Shown here: positions 6,829 through 14,946 of the stretch, piece after piece
Layout of the letters: each line of letters begins with the position of its first letter
Numbering within the stretch: the first letter of the stretch is position 1
Origin: Vulcanimicrobiota bacterium
Lineage (GTDB): Bacteria > Eremiobacterota > Eremiobacteria > Baltobacterales > Baltobacteraceae
Assembly (NCBI GenBank): GCA_028287545.1
Contig: JAQBPL010000230.1
Span: 1-18,786 of the forward strand
Reading direction: 5' to 3'
DNA length: 18,786 bases
Notes under the pieces: generated by a model
The model's database searches: none
What the model was told of the DNA's origin: nothing
What the model saw: the letters and a program-made list of their open reading frames with translations, nothing else
Translations under genes and position numbers: made by a program

Positions 6829-8544
6829 TCAGGGGGTTCCGGCTACGGCCGGTTCGCGTCGCCCCGTAGGCGACGGTTTGAATTGGGAGAGCGGGACAAG
6901 GAATAACAGCCGGTCGAACGGCTCCATCTCGGCGAAGGTGTCGATGTGCAGGAACGCACCCTTCCGCCAGACGCCGAGCGGAATGCAATCTTCAGCCGGA
7001 GGAGGCTGCGGGACCTCTCCCTGGAGCCGCTCGCCGACATTGTACGTGTCGTCACCAAACGCGATCCGCCCGCGGGTTCCCGGGAAGCGCGAGAGCATCG
7101 CGAAAGCCGGCGCCGCGAGGGTGGTCGTGGAGTACGTCCGGATCGCCTCGAACTGATGGGCGATCGAGTGCGCGAAGGCCTCGTCCTGGACCCGCATGAC
7201 GACCGGAATCTGCGGGTTGCGCGCCCGGACGCCGAGCGCGACCTCCAGGTTCGCCGTGTCGCTGTCGGTCAGCGCGACGACCGCCCGGGCCTGCGCGATG
7301 TTGCAGAGGTTGAGGGTGGCGTCGTTCGTCGCATCGCCGGTCAGCAGCTCGATTTGGCGCGACCGCGACGCCTCGATCAGCGCCGAGTCGGGGTTCGCTT
7401 CGATCACGACGACCTTCTGCCCGAGCGCGTGCAGGTAGCCGATCACGCGGGTGCCGACGTTGCCGGATCCGCACACCAGCACGTGACCGCGGGTGCGAAT
7501 TTGGCGCAGCCCCTGCATCGACGTGAATTGCGCGCGGGTGAGCGCGGAGGTGACGAAGGCGATGAAGATCCCCGACGTCGCAACGCCGGTGATCATCACC
7601 AGCGCCGCCATCAGCATCGGAAGCGCCCCGTGGCCGCTCGGGGTGATGTCGCCGTAGCCCGTCGTCGTGAACGTCGTCATGACGAAATACGCGGCCGTCA
7701 CGACGTCACGGTGGAAGGCGAGGCTGAAGTACGTGACGGCGACGAGGAAGATCGCGAACGTCGCGGCCATGACGCGCATGAGGATGGGGTCGAGCGTGCG
7801 CAGCGCCGCGATGCGCTTGCGCGCTGCGATCTTGAGGCGCAGCAGGTGGTTGCGGCGCCGTTCGACCCGCATCATCTGACGGGTTCCGCTGGTCGCCTCG
7901 AGTTGGTCGACCCGGGCGAAGGCGACGATCCGTTCGTCGGCGGGAAAGACGTGCTCGGGTCGAATCACCGGCGAGCCGCCGGCGGCGACGATCCGGCCGC
8001 GCAGCCGCTGCTGCGCTTCGCGCGGCGTCAGGCCGGCAATGCCGAATTCGGCGGCCGAGCGCTCCGTGAATCCCGCCTGGACGCCGTCCCGATCGGGAAA
8101 CTGCAGCGCGTAGAAGCAGGACGGGTCTAGCGCGGAACCGACGAACGTGGCGGCGGCGTGCGATGCGAGCGAGAGGACGGAGCAGTTCGGAAGGTTTTGC
8201 TCGAGCTTGCGTCCGAGGGTGCGATTGAACTGGCGCAGCACGACGCGAATCGCGGGGTTGAGGTCTCGAGCTTTGAGCGCGACCTGCAAGTTCAGGCGGT
8301 CGTCGTCGGAGAGCGTCATGATCGAGGTCGCATCCATCACCCCCGCCACCCGCAGCGCGTCGTAATCGTTGGGCGCATGGGGAAAATACTCGCAGCCGAG
8401 CCGATCCAGCTTCGCGGCGAGTTCGTGGTCGTGCACCCACAAGAGCGCCACCCGATGTCCCTGCGTGGCACACAGTTCCTCGCACACGCGCAATGCCAGC
8501 GCGTCGCCGCCAACGACAAGAATCAGAGGGATCGAACTCAACAT
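6829..8544 (-). CDS. Two-TM potassium channel flanked by two RCK/TrkA-N-type domains
   Basis: The 571-residue protein has an N-terminal Rossmann-like domain (about 1-150, LILVVGGDALALRV), with a degenerate nucleotide loop, then a TrkA-C-like part. Next come a basic linker, TM1 (255-277), a pore helix with the K+ selectivity filter TTTGYGD (filter Tyr297), and TM2 (307-332). A second RCK domain (from about 353) has a canonical GSGNVG loop (359-364) and an ANPDSAL acidic strand end. RCK domains bind NAD(H), nucleotides or ions and gate the pore. Most prokaryotic channels of this type carry RCK domains only after the pore. It heads a three-gene minus-strand run with the peroxiredoxin. No Shine-Dalgarno precedes the ATG, whose bases overlap the start codon of the divergent methyltransferase. 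Confidence 0.88.
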   Translation of the reverse strand: MLSSIPLILVVGGDALALRVCEELCATQGHRVALLWVHDHELAAKLDRLGCEYFPHAPNDYDALRVAGVMDATSIMTLSDDDRLNLQVALKARDLNPAIRVVLRQFNRTLGRKLEQNLPNCSVLSLASHAAATFVGSALDPSCFYALQFPDRDGVQAGFTERSAAEFGIAGLTPREAQQRLRGRIVAAGGSPVIRPEHVFPADERIVAFARVDQLEATSGTRQMMRVERRRNHLLRLKIAARKRIAALRTLDPILMRVMAATFAIFLVAVTYFSLAFHRDVVTAAYFVMTTFTTTGYGDITPSGHGALPMLMAALVMITGVATSGIFIAFVTSALTRAQFTSMQGLRQIRTRGHVLVCGSGNVGTRVIGYLHALGQKVVVIEANPDSALIEASRSRQIELLTGDATNDATLNLCNIAQARAVVALTDSDTANLEVALGVRARNPQIPVVMRVQDEAFAHSIAHQFEAIRTYSTTTLAAPAFAMLSRFPGTRGRIAFGDDTYNVGERLQGEVPQPPPAEDCIPLGVWRKGAFLHIDTFAEMEPFDRLLFLVPLSQFKPSPTGRREPAVAGTP

Positions 8545-9115
8545 GTCATCGTCATCGGATCAAGGGCCGCACCCGCTCGCCGAAATACTCGTAGCGTATG
8601 CTGCCAAGCGTACCCTCGATGGACCCGTCATCGAGGTAGGCACGGGTTCGGGACGCAATACCCGGGCCCTGGTCGCGGCGGCGATCCCGGTCGTCGGCGT
8701 GCCGGACGCCACGCCGTACACGCAGCTCCCGGGCACCAAAGACAACTACGGCGGCGCCCTCTCGACCCACGCGTACCTGCACGGCGCCAGCGACAAGCTG
8801 CGCACCGGCATCGCCGAGCTGCGCCGGGTCTTGATGCCCGACGCGCCGATCTTCATCACGCTCGGATCGATTCTCGACGCGCGGTACGGGTTGGGCATGC
8901 CGGTCGACGAGCGGACCTTCGCGGCCGGCGACGGTGACGAGGCGGGGGTCCCGCACGCCTATTTCGACCGCGACGGCGTCGTCGAGCTGCTCCGGGGTTA
9001 CACGATCGACGCGCTGGACGAAGTCGAGGTCGACGGAATCGTCGGCCAGTGGGCCCACGGCGAGGACGAGGTCGCGGGCCGCGTCCACTGGTTCGTCGTG
9101 GCCCGCAAGAAGTAG
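8543..9115 (+). CDS. Short class I SAM-dependent methyltransferase
   Basis: The 190-residue protein carries motif I as VIEVGTGSGRN (29-39), the SAM-binding glycine loop. Then come STHAYLHG and ELRRVLMPDAPIFITLGS, matching the post-motif strands of Methyltransf_11-type enzymes, and a C-terminal EVDGIVGQW-like strand. The stretch between motif I and STHAYLHG is shorter than usual. The acidic residue that normally follows beta strand 2 (as in VxGVD) reads VVGVPDA instead. Substrate unknown. The ATG at 8543 has AGAGGG twelve bases upstream, a long spacing. The same frame is open further upstream, but that extension lies antisense inside the channel gene. It is divergent from the channel with overlapping start codons and lies 14 bases before the SDR gene. 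Confidence 0.72.
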   Translation: MSSSSDQGPHPLAEILVAYAAKRTLDGPVIEVGTGSGRNTRALVAAAIPVVGVPDATPYTQLPGTKDNYGGALSTHAYLHGASDKLRTGIAELRRVLMPDAPIFITLGSILDARYGLGMPVDERTFAAGDGDEAGVPHAYFDRDGVVELLRGYTIDALDEVEVDGIVGQWAHGEDEVAGRVHWFVVARKK

Positions 9116-9129
9116 AAAGAACGTCAGCG

Positions 9130-9966
9130 ATGTCGCAAGTCTGGCTGATCACCGGAAGTTCTCGCGGATTGGGCCGTGCTCTCGCAGGCGCCGTGCTCGC
9201 CGCAGGGCACAGGCTGGTCGCGACGGCGCGTGACCCCGCGCAGCTCGCCGATCTGGTGGAACGCTACGGCGATCGGGTTCGCGCCGTCTCGCTCGACGTG
9301 ACCGATCCGCACGCTGCCGAAAATGCCGTCAAAGCAGCGCTCGACGCCTTCGGGCGGCTCGACGTGCTCGCCAACAACGCCGGTTACGGCAACGTCGCCC
9401 CGATCGAGGACACGAGTCTCGCCGAGTTCCGCGCGCAGATCGAGACGAATCTCTTCGGCGTCATCAACCTCACCAAGGCCGCGATTCCCGTCATGCGCGA
9501 GCAGAGGTCGGGTCGCATCATACAGTTCTCGTCGATCGGCGGACGAATCGGACCGCCCGGCCGCGCTGCCTACGCGGCTGCCAAGTGGGGCGTCGAAGGC
9601 TTCTCCGAAGTGCTCGCCAAGGAGGTCCGGCCGCTCGGCATCAAGGTCACGATCGTCGAACCGGGCGGTTTCCGCACCGACTTCGCGGGCTCGTCGACGA
9701 CGATTCGCGAGGGGCGCCCCGAGTACGATTCCACCGTCGGCGCAACGGCCAGATTCCAACGCGACTACAGCGGTGCGCAGCCCGGCGACCCTGCGAAGGC
9801 GGCCGCGGTCATCATCCACATGGCGAGTCTCGACGAGCCGCCGCTGCGGCTGCTGCTCGGAAGCGACGCCGTTCGCGCCGCGGAACAAAGCGACGCCGCG
9901 CGCATCGACGCCGATAGGAATTGGCGAGACGTGAGCGTCTCGACCGATTTCGAGCCGGCGGGCTAG
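9130..9966 (+). CDS. Short-chain dehydrogenase/reductase (classical SDR)
   Basis: This is a 278-residue NAD(P)-dependent oxidoreductase. It shows the cofactor loop TGSSRGLG (8-15), with an Arg typical of NADP-preferring enzymes, DVTD, NNAG (82-85), and the catalytic triad Ser135, Tyr148 and Lys152 in YAAAK. EPGGFRTDF follows as in the classical family. The substrate cannot be deduced. Only a weak purine-rich stretch lies before the ATG at 9130. It follows the methyltransferase on the same strand. Its TAG stop overlaps the stop of the convergent rhodanese gene in the palindrome CTAG (9963-9966). Confidence 0.92.
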   Translation: MSQVWLITGSSRGLGRALAGAVLAAGHRLVATARDPAQLADLVERYGDRVRAVSLDVTDPHAAENAVKAALDAFGRLDVLANNAGYGNVAPIEDTSLAEFRAQIETNLFGVINLTKAAIPVMREQRSGRIIQFSSIGGRIGPPGRAAYAAAKWGVEGFSEVLAKEVRPLGIKVTIVEPGGFRTDFAGSSTTIREGRPEYDSTVGATARFQRDYSGAQPGDPAKAAAVIIHMASLDEPPLRLLLGSDAVRAAEQSDAARIDADRNWRDVSVSTDFEPAG

Positions 9967-10280
9967 TACCGCGGGACGCCGGGGTCGATCGACTCCGACC
10001 AGGCGTCGATGCCGCCGGCCAGATTGACGGCCGCCTCGTAGCCGTTCGCGTTGAGGTAGCTCGTCACGCGGCCGCTGCGTCCCCCGCTGTGGCACATCAC
10101 CACGATCGGGACGTCGGCCGGGAGTTCGGCGAAGCGCGCCGGAATTTGGGCCATCGGAATCGTCACCGCGCCCGCGACGGAGGCGGTCGCGATCTCGTCG
10201 GGCTCGCGCACGTCGAGCAGGACGAGCGGTTCGCCCGCGTCGCGGCGGCGCTTGAGTTCGAACACGGAGATTTCGGTCAC
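9963..10280 (-). CDS. Single-domain rhodanese-like sulfurtransferase
   Basis: The 105-residue protein carries one rhodanese domain with LLDVREPDE (21-29), IPMAQIP and the active-site loop CHSGGRS, nucleophile Cys63. Such proteins carry sulfur as a Cys persulfide. The GTG start at 10280 overlaps the thiG stop as GTGA and has no Shine-Dalgarno, so translation is probably coupled to thiG. The context suggests a role in loading sulfur onto ThiS, as rhodanese domains do in ThiI; this is inference. It is the last gene of the M14-ETF-QO-thiOSG run. The frame is open upstream within thiG in another register, and I discount that extension. Confidence 0.9.
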   Translation of the reverse strand: MTEISVFELKRRRDAGEPLVLLDVREPDEIATASVAGAVTIPMAQIPARFAELPADVPIVVMCHSGGRSGRVTSYLNANGYEAAVNLAGGIDAWSESIDPGVPRY

Positions 10281-11086
10281 GCTTGGGGGGCGCCTTTGGT
10301 TGCGATCAGATCGTGCATCGGGCTCGACGCGTTCGCGTAGAGCCGCTTGGGCATCCGCCCCGCCAAGAACGCGTCGCGGCCCGCTTCGACCGCGGCCTTC
10401 ATCGCGCGCGCCATCCGCACCGGATCGCGCGCTGCGGCGATTCCCGTGTTCATCAGCAGCGCATCGACGCCGAGCTCCATCGCGATCGCGGCGTCGGAGG
10501 CGGTCCCGACGCCGGCATCGACGATCACCGGGACGCCGGCGCGCTCCTTGATGATGCGAATCGAATACGGGTTGCAGACGCCCAGGCCGCTGCCGATCGG
10601 CGCGGCGAGCGGCATCACGGCGGCGCAGCCCACGTCTTCGAGCCGTTTGCACGCGATCGGATCGTCGACGATGTACGGCAGCACCGTGAAGCCGGCGCGG
10701 ACGAGTTCCTCGCACGCAGCGATCGTCTCGACCGTGTCGGGATAGAGCGTTTGCGGGTCGCCGATCACTTCGACTTTGATGAGATCGGTGCCGAGCGCTT
10801 CACGCGCGAGCTTCGCGGTGAGCACGGCATCCTTCGCGGTGTAGCAGCCGGCGGTGTTCGGAAGCAGCGTCATCTTCGTGCGGTCGATGTAATCGACCAG
10901 CGTCTTTCCGCTCTTGTCGTCGAGGTGCATCCGGCGAATCGCGACGGTGACGACCTCGGCGCCGCTCGCCGCATGCGCGGCCTGCATCACCTCGAGCGAC
11001 GGATACTTCCCCGTTCCTACGAACAGCCGCGAACGAAACTCGTACTTGCCGATCCGCAGCGTCTGCTCGGCCGTGCCGGTATCCAT
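10277..11086 (-). CDS. thiG: Thiazole synthase
   Basis: ThiG condenses 1-deoxy-D-xylulose 5-phosphate, dehydroglycine and the sulfur of ThiS thiocarboxylate into the thiazole phosphate of thiamin. The 269-residue protein has FVGTGKYPS (22-30), [11 protein letters not shown] (74-84), and the Schiff-base lysine Lys104 in [20 protein letters not shown] and [12 protein letters not shown] phosphate-binding loops follow, then [10 protein letters not shown]. Length and motif order match the family. The start ATG 11086 follows a good GGGAGGT site that lies within the last codons of thiS, four bases away. Its TGA overlaps the rhodanese GTG start. A longer frame upstream only reads through thiS out of phase. 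Confidence 0.97.
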   Translation of the reverse strand: MDTGTAEQTLRIGKYEFRSRLFVGTGKYPSLEVMQAAHAASGAEVVTVAIRRMHLDDKSGKTLVDYIDRTKMTLLPNTAGCYTAKDAVLTAKLAREALGTDLIKVEVIGDPQTLYPDTVETIAACEELVRAGFTVLPYIVDDPIACKRLEDVGCAAVMPLAAPIGSGLGVCNPYSIRIIKERAGVPVIVDAGVGTASDAAIAMELGVDALLMNTGIAAARDPVRMARAMKAAVEAGRDAFLAGRMPKRLYANASSPMHDLIATKGAPQA

Positions 11087-11087
11087 G

Positions 11088-11288
11088 CTAACCTCCCGCG
11101 ACCGCGACGATGATCTCGAGGCGGTCGCCGTCGCGCAGCGTCGCCTGCGCGTGGCGTCCGCGCGGCACGACCTCGTCGTTGAGCGCGACCGCCGTGCCGT
11201 CGCGCCGCACGCCCCATGCGTCCAGGAGCGAGGCGAGCGTCGCGCCGTCTTCGATCTCGCGCACCTCACCGTTCACCGTGATCGTCAC
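11088..11288 (-). CDS. thiS: Sulfur carrier protein ThiS
   Basis: This is a 66-residue ubiquitin-like carrier. It begins [15 protein letters not shown] and ends IIVAVAGG. The terminal Gly-Gly is the site of adenylation and thiocarboxylation, and [10 protein letters not shown] lies in the usual middle strand. It delivers sulfur to ThiG. The GTG start (11288) overlaps the thiO stop as GTGA, with no separate ribosome site. Its last codons hold the thiG Shine-Dalgarno, and the stop lies one base before the thiG ATG. thiO, thiS and thiG are thus tightly coupled. Confidence 0.95.
   Translation of the reverse strand: MTITVNGEVREIEDGATLASLLDAWGVRRDGTAVALNDEVVPRGRHAQATLRDGDRLEIIVAVAGG
11091..11097 (-). 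promoter_or_regulatory. thiG ribosome binding site embedded in the thiS Gly-Gly codons
   Basis: On the minus strand GGGAGGT precedes the thiG ATG (11086) by four bases. The same bases encode the C-terminal Gly-Gly of ThiS, so an essential dipeptide and the ribosome site share sequence. Confidence 0.8.
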
Positions 11289-12412
11289 TCGGCGGGTTTC
11301 GCGGTGGCGGCGGCAGGCTCCCCGACCCGTTGCGGTGCGAACGCCGCCGGCACGCTCTCCCCGTCCACGATCATCGCCGCGATCGAGCGCGCGCTCGCGG
11401 GCGCCAGCAGGATGCCGTTCCGATAGTGGCCGGTCGCGACGACGTAGCCGGCCAGCGCGGTTTCGCCGAGATACGGCCGGCCGTCCGGCGTTCCGGGTCG
11501 CAAACCGGCCCAGGTTTCGACCACCGCGAACGACGCGAGCGCCGGCGCGACGGCGAGGGCTGCGTCCAGCAGATCGTGCATTCCCGCGGCGGTGACGCGG
11601 GCGTCGAAACCGCGCTCGAGGACGGTCGCGCCGACCAGCAGGCGGCCGTCGCCGCGCGGCACGAGATAGCGATGCCCGAGCCACACCAGTGCGCGCATCG
11701 CGCCGGCGGGGACCGCGAGCGCCAGCATCTCGCCGGCGACCGGCCGAACCGGAACGCGCACGGCGGAAGGCACGCCCGCGAGCTCGCCGGCCCACGCACC
11801 GGCCGCGTTCACGACGATCGGCGCGGCCGTGAAGCCGTGCGGCGTCCGCAGCCCGCGCACGCGGCGCGCGTCCGCTTCGAGCGCGAGATCGTCGACGCGT
11901 TCGAAGCGCACGCCGAGTCCTTCGCAGGCCGCGGTGAGCGCCCGGCCCAAGCGGCGGTTGTCGACCTGCGCTTCGTTCGCGACGAACAGCGAGCCGGCGC
12001 AGTGTTTCGCGAGCATCGGTTCGCGCGCGAGCGTCTCTGCGCGACCGAGAACGGTCACCTCGCCGCCGTTCGCGCGAAAGGTTTCCGCACGCGCGCAAAG
12101 CGCCGCCAGCGCCGCTTCGTCGAGCGCGACATGCATCGTGCCGTCGCGCCGAAAGCGCGCGTCGACGCCGGTGCGTTCGCGCAGCTCGTCGACGAACGCG
12201 GGGTAGCCGGCGAGCGCGGAGCTGCAGAACGCGAGCATCGCCTCGTCCGGCGTCGCCTCGCTGAAGGGCGCGAGCATCCCGGCGCCCGCCCACGACGCCG
12301 CGCGCGCCGGCTCCGCGCGGTCGTACACGGTCACGGAGACGCCGCGCTTGGCAAGCTCGTACGCAACGCCCAAGCCGATCAACCCGGCCCCGACGACCGC
12401 GACGTCAGCCAT
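11285..12412 (-). CDS. thiO: Glycine oxidase ThiO (FAD-dependent)
   Basis: ThiO oxidises glycine with O2 to iminoglycine, the nitrogen donor for thiazole formation in aerobes. The 375-residue protein opens with the FAD loop VVGAGLIGLGVAYELAKRG (5-23) and continues with the DAO-family blocks GAGMLAPFSE, DNRRLGRAL, VNAAGAWAG, RPVAGEMLAL, HRYLVPRGDGRLLVG, WAGLRPGTPDGRPYLGE and GHYRNGILLAP. Length and the last motif fit glycine oxidase rather than other D-amino-acid oxidases. The next gene is thiS, overlapped by four bases. It starts 24 bases after the ETF-QO stop. ThiO makes H2O2. Confidence 0.95.
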   Translation of the reverse strand: MADVAVVGAGLIGLGVAYELAKRGVSVTVYDRAEPARAASWAGAGMLAPFSEATPDEAMLAFCSSALAGYPAFVDELRERTGVDARFRRDGTMHVALDEAALAALCARAETFRANGGEVTVLGRAETLAREPMLAKHCAGSLFVANEAQVDNRRLGRALTAACEGLGVRFERVDDLALEADARRVRGLRTPHGFTAAPIVVNAAGAWAGELAGVPSAVRVPVRPVAGEMLALAVPAGAMRALVWLGHRYLVPRGDGRLLVGATVLERGFDARVTAAGMHDLLDAALAVAPALASFAVVETWAGLRPGTPDGRPYLGETALAGYVVATGHYRNGILLAPASARSIAAMIVDGESVPAAFAPQRVGEPAAATAKPAE

Positions 12413-12436
12413 GACGGGCCGGCGTTCGAGCGGCGC

Positions 12437-14092
12437 TCACATGCCGGTGTAGACGGGGCCTTCGCCGCCTTGCGGCGGGACCCAGGTGATGATCTGATAC
12501 GGATCCATGATGTCGCACGTCTTGCAGTGCACGCAGTTGGAGAAGTTGATCTGCAGCTTCCCCTCGGCCGGCGCGTCGCCGACTTTGGTGAAGTGGGGTT
12601 CGTAGACTTTCGCGGGGCAGAAATACTGGCACGGGTTGCCGTATTCGACCGTGCAGCGGTCGGCGCAAATGTTGGTGTCGGCGACGTGCAGGTGCGGCGG
12701 CTGATCCTCGTCGTGCATCGTGCCGCTCTTGAACACGTCGGTCAGCTTGTCGAAGGTCAGCTTGCCGTCGGGGACGACGCGTTTCGTTGCCTGCTTCGGC
12801 TCGATGTCGCCGAGCTTCTTCATCCGCGCGTACCCGTGCTCGCCGGCCAGCCGGTCGCGCACGCCGAAACCGCGGCCGCCGGTCATCATGCCGAGCTGCG
12901 CGTTGACGAGGCCGCCCCACATCCCGGCGCTGAAGCCCTGATGGAAATTCCGCGCGGCGTGCAGTTCCGTGAACGCCCACGAGTCGCGGAACTTCTGCTC
13001 GAACGCGGAGAGTTTGCCGGCCGACGTGTCGTCGGCTTGCAGGCCATCGAAGATCGCTTCGGCGGCCATCATCCCCGACTTCATCGCGAGATGGATGCCC
13101 TTGAGGCGCAGCCCGTTGAGGAAGCCCGCGGAATCGCCGACGATGCACAGCCCGTCGGCGTAGAAGCGCGGCATCGCGTGCAGCCCGCCCTCCGGGATCG
13201 CTTTCGCGCCGTAGCGGATCATCTCGCCGCCCTCGAGCAGCGCGCGCACCGCCGGGTGCAGTTTGAAGCGCTGGAAATTGTCGTGCGGATCGGTGGTGGG
13301 GTCGGCGTAGTCGAGCCCGGTCACGAGGCCGATGTCGATGACGTCGTCGCTCATCGCGTAGATCCAGCCGCCGCCGAACGTGTTCCAGAGCGGCGCGCCC
13401 AGCGTATGGATCACGGAGCCGGCCGGGAGCCGTCCGGGCACCTTCCACAGTTCCTTGATGCCGACCGCGTACACTTGCGGATCGCGGTCGCGGTCGAGCT
13501 CCAGCCGCGCGACCGCCGCCTTGGTGAGCGTCCCGCGCGGACCTTCGCCGAGCACGACGACCTTCGCCATCAAATCCGGGCCCGGTTCGTAGTTGGACTT
13601 GTGCGAACCGTCGTGCGCGACGCCCTTGTCGCCGATGCGCACGCCGATTACGCGGTCGCCATCCCACAGCAGTTCTTGTCCCGGAAACGCGGGGAAGACG
13701 TCGACGCCGGCTTCTTCTGCTTTCGCGGCGAGCCATTTGGTGAGGTTCGAGAGCGACGCGACGTACTTGCCGTGATTGTTCAGCACCGGCGGCGTGAACG
13801 GCGCCGCAATCTTTCCGCTGTTGGTCAGAAACCACAGCGCATCGCTCGACACGGCGCAGTCGAGGCCGCCGGTGATGTCCTCGCCGGGGAAGAGTTCGAG
13901 CAGCGTTTTCGGATCGACCACGGCGCCGGAGAAGCCGTGGTTGCCGATCTCCCCGCCCTTCTCGATCACCATGACGGCGATCTCCGCGCCGGCCGCCGCG
14001 GCGAGCTGCCGCAAGCGAATCGCTCCGGCGAGCGAGGCGGGGCCGCCCCCCACGAACAGGACGTCGACTTCGAGGGAATCGCGCTGTGGCAT
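12437..14092 (-). CDS. Electron transfer flavoprotein-ubiquinone oxidoreductase
   Basis: ETF-QO takes electrons from reduced ETF and passes them to the membrane quinone pool. The 551-residue protein starts with DVLFVGGGPASLAGAIRL, the FAD-binding loop, then GNHGFSGAVVDPKTL, VLGEGPRGTLTK, the GGGWIYAMSDD region and VGDSAGFLNGLRLKGIH. It ends with a single 4Fe-4S site: Cys492 (in YFCPAKVYE) with Cys520, Cys523 and Cys526 (CVHCKTCDI). All four cluster cysteines are present and the length is typical. The frame is open far upstream inside the M14 gene; I choose ATG 14092 because the FAD motif begins nine residues later. ETF subunits are not in the window. It lies between the M14 gene (59-base gap) and thiO on one strand. 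Confidence 0.95.
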   Translation of the reverse strand: MPQRDSLEVDVLFVGGGPASLAGAIRLRQLAAAAGAEIAVMVIEKGGEIGNHGFSGAVVDPKTLLELFPGEDITGGLDCAVSSDALWFLTNSGKIAAPFTPPVLNNHGKYVASLSNLTKWLAAKAEEAGVDVFPAFPGQELLWDGDRVIGVRIGDKGVAHDGSHKSNYEPGPDLMAKVVVLGEGPRGTLTKAAVARLELDRDRDPQVYAVGIKELWKVPGRLPAGSVIHTLGAPLWNTFGGGWIYAMSDDVIDIGLVTGLDYADPTTDPHDNFQRFKLHPAVRALLEGGEMIRYGAKAIPEGGLHAMPRFYADGLCIVGDSAGFLNGLRLKGIHLAMKSGMMAAEAIFDGLQADDTSAGKLSAFEQKFRDSWAFTELHAARNFHQGFSAGMWGGLVNAQLGMMTGGRGFGVRDRLAGEHGYARMKKLGDIEPKQATKRVVPDGKLTFDKLTDVFKSGTMHDEDQPPHLHVADTNICADRCTVEYGNPCQYFCPAKVYEPHFTKVGDAPAEGKLQINFSNCVHCKTCDIMDPYQIITWVPPQGGEGPVYTGM

Positions 14093-14151
14093 GACCCGCG
14101 CGCTTTCGCGCCGCGTCGCCACGGCTCCCGGGGAGCGTGCGGGAGCGGTTC

Positions 14152-14931
14152 TCAGGGCGCTTCGAACGCGCTCAGGACGGTGGTGACGAACACCCGGTGC
14201 GCCGCGATCCGTTCGTCCCACGGTCGCGGCCGCGGCGATTCGAAGGTCAACGGCTGGGCGCCGCGCCGGTAGTAGAACAGCGACGACGGCAGGCCGGTGA
14301 AGAGGCGAAGTTCGGCTTCGGCGTCGACGAGGACGGCGCCGCGTTCGAGCCGGTACGGCGGCACCTCGCCGGACGGCGTGCCCAGATCGAAGTCCGCGCC
14401 GATCGTCTGGACCGGCAGGCCCGCGGCGTCGAGCGCTTCGATCACGCGGCCGGCAAAGCGGGGCGCGGCGCCCGGCCGCAACGGCTCGTACAAGTAGCAG
14501 CCCTCGGCTTCGAAGTCTTCGTGCAGGTCGAGGGCCAGCGCGAAACGGCGATCGCGATTGGCGGTGATGACCGCGCGGGCTTCCGCGCTCGTCCCGCCCC
14601 GCGAGAAGCTGCGGTTCACGTCGAGCCCCTCGGCGTTGTGACGGGTCTCCGTGAGGTAGCCGCTCGGGTTGAGGCACGGCCAGATGCGGTAGGCGAAGCG
14701 GGGGTCGAGCAGCCCGTCGCGCACGATCGACAGGAGCGCCCACGGCCCCGCCGGTTCGTCGCCGTGAACGCCGGCTGTGAGCACGATCGACGGCGCGTTC
14801 GCGTCGCCGACCTCGGCGAAGAGCAACGTGCGGGGCGCGTTCACGCAGGCAACTTCGCGAACCCGAACGCCGCGTACGCGCAAGGTACGCCAGGCGGCCG
14901 CCAAGTCGTCATAGGTTCGCAAGCAAGTCAT
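14152..14931 (-). CDS. M14-family zinc carboxypeptidase / succinylglutamate desuccinylase-like hydrolase
   Basis: Zinc ligands are visible as His56 and Glu59 in [10 protein letters not shown] and His137 in LDLHEDF. The Arg of DVNRSF (107) is the usual substrate carboxylate contact, and a Glu near residue 220 is the probable general base. The 259-residue protein is the size of the AstE/AspA-like subgroup, shorter than classical carboxypeptidases. No signal peptide is seen, so it is probably cytosolic. The substrate may be an N-acyl amino acid or a peptidoglycan peptide; the sequence does not decide. It is the first gene of the minus-strand run leading to thiG. Its ATG has no Shine-Dalgarno and lies 15 bases from the divergent FecR-domain gene. 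Confidence 0.82.
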   Translation of the reverse strand: MTCLRTYDDLAAAWRTLRVRGVRVREVACVNAPRTLLFAEVGDANAPSIVLTAGVHGDEPAGPWALLSIVRDGLLDPRFAYRIWPCLNPSGYLTETRHNAEGLDVNRSFSRGGTSAEARAVITANRDRRFALALDLHEDFEAEGCYLYEPLRPGAAPRFAGRVIEALDAAGLPVQTIGADFDLGTPSGEVPPYRLERGAVLVDAEAELRLFTGLPSSLFYYRRGAQPLTFESPRPRPWDERIAAHRVFVTTVLSAFEAP

Positions 14932-14946
14932 CGGGAAAGGGCTCGC

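Noticed and set aside
10277..11086. TPP riboswitch upstream of the thi genes
   Set aside because: No CUGAGA or ACCUGAUCUGG-like signature is visible on the minus strand, and thiO starts 24 bases after ETF-QO with no room for one.
14124..14136. gctcccggggagc as a terminator between M14 and ETF-QO
   Set aside because: The palindrome leaves no proper loop and no T tract follows on the minus strand.
11330..14272. 980-codon plus-strand frame across thiO and ETF-QO
   Set aside because: It is antisense to two clearly recognised genes and is Arg/Ala/His-rich without family motifs, as expected from high-GC shadow frames.
14137..14946. N-terminal extension of the FecR-domain frame
   Set aside because: The extension is antisense to the M14 gene; the signal peptide and ribosome site place the start at 14947.
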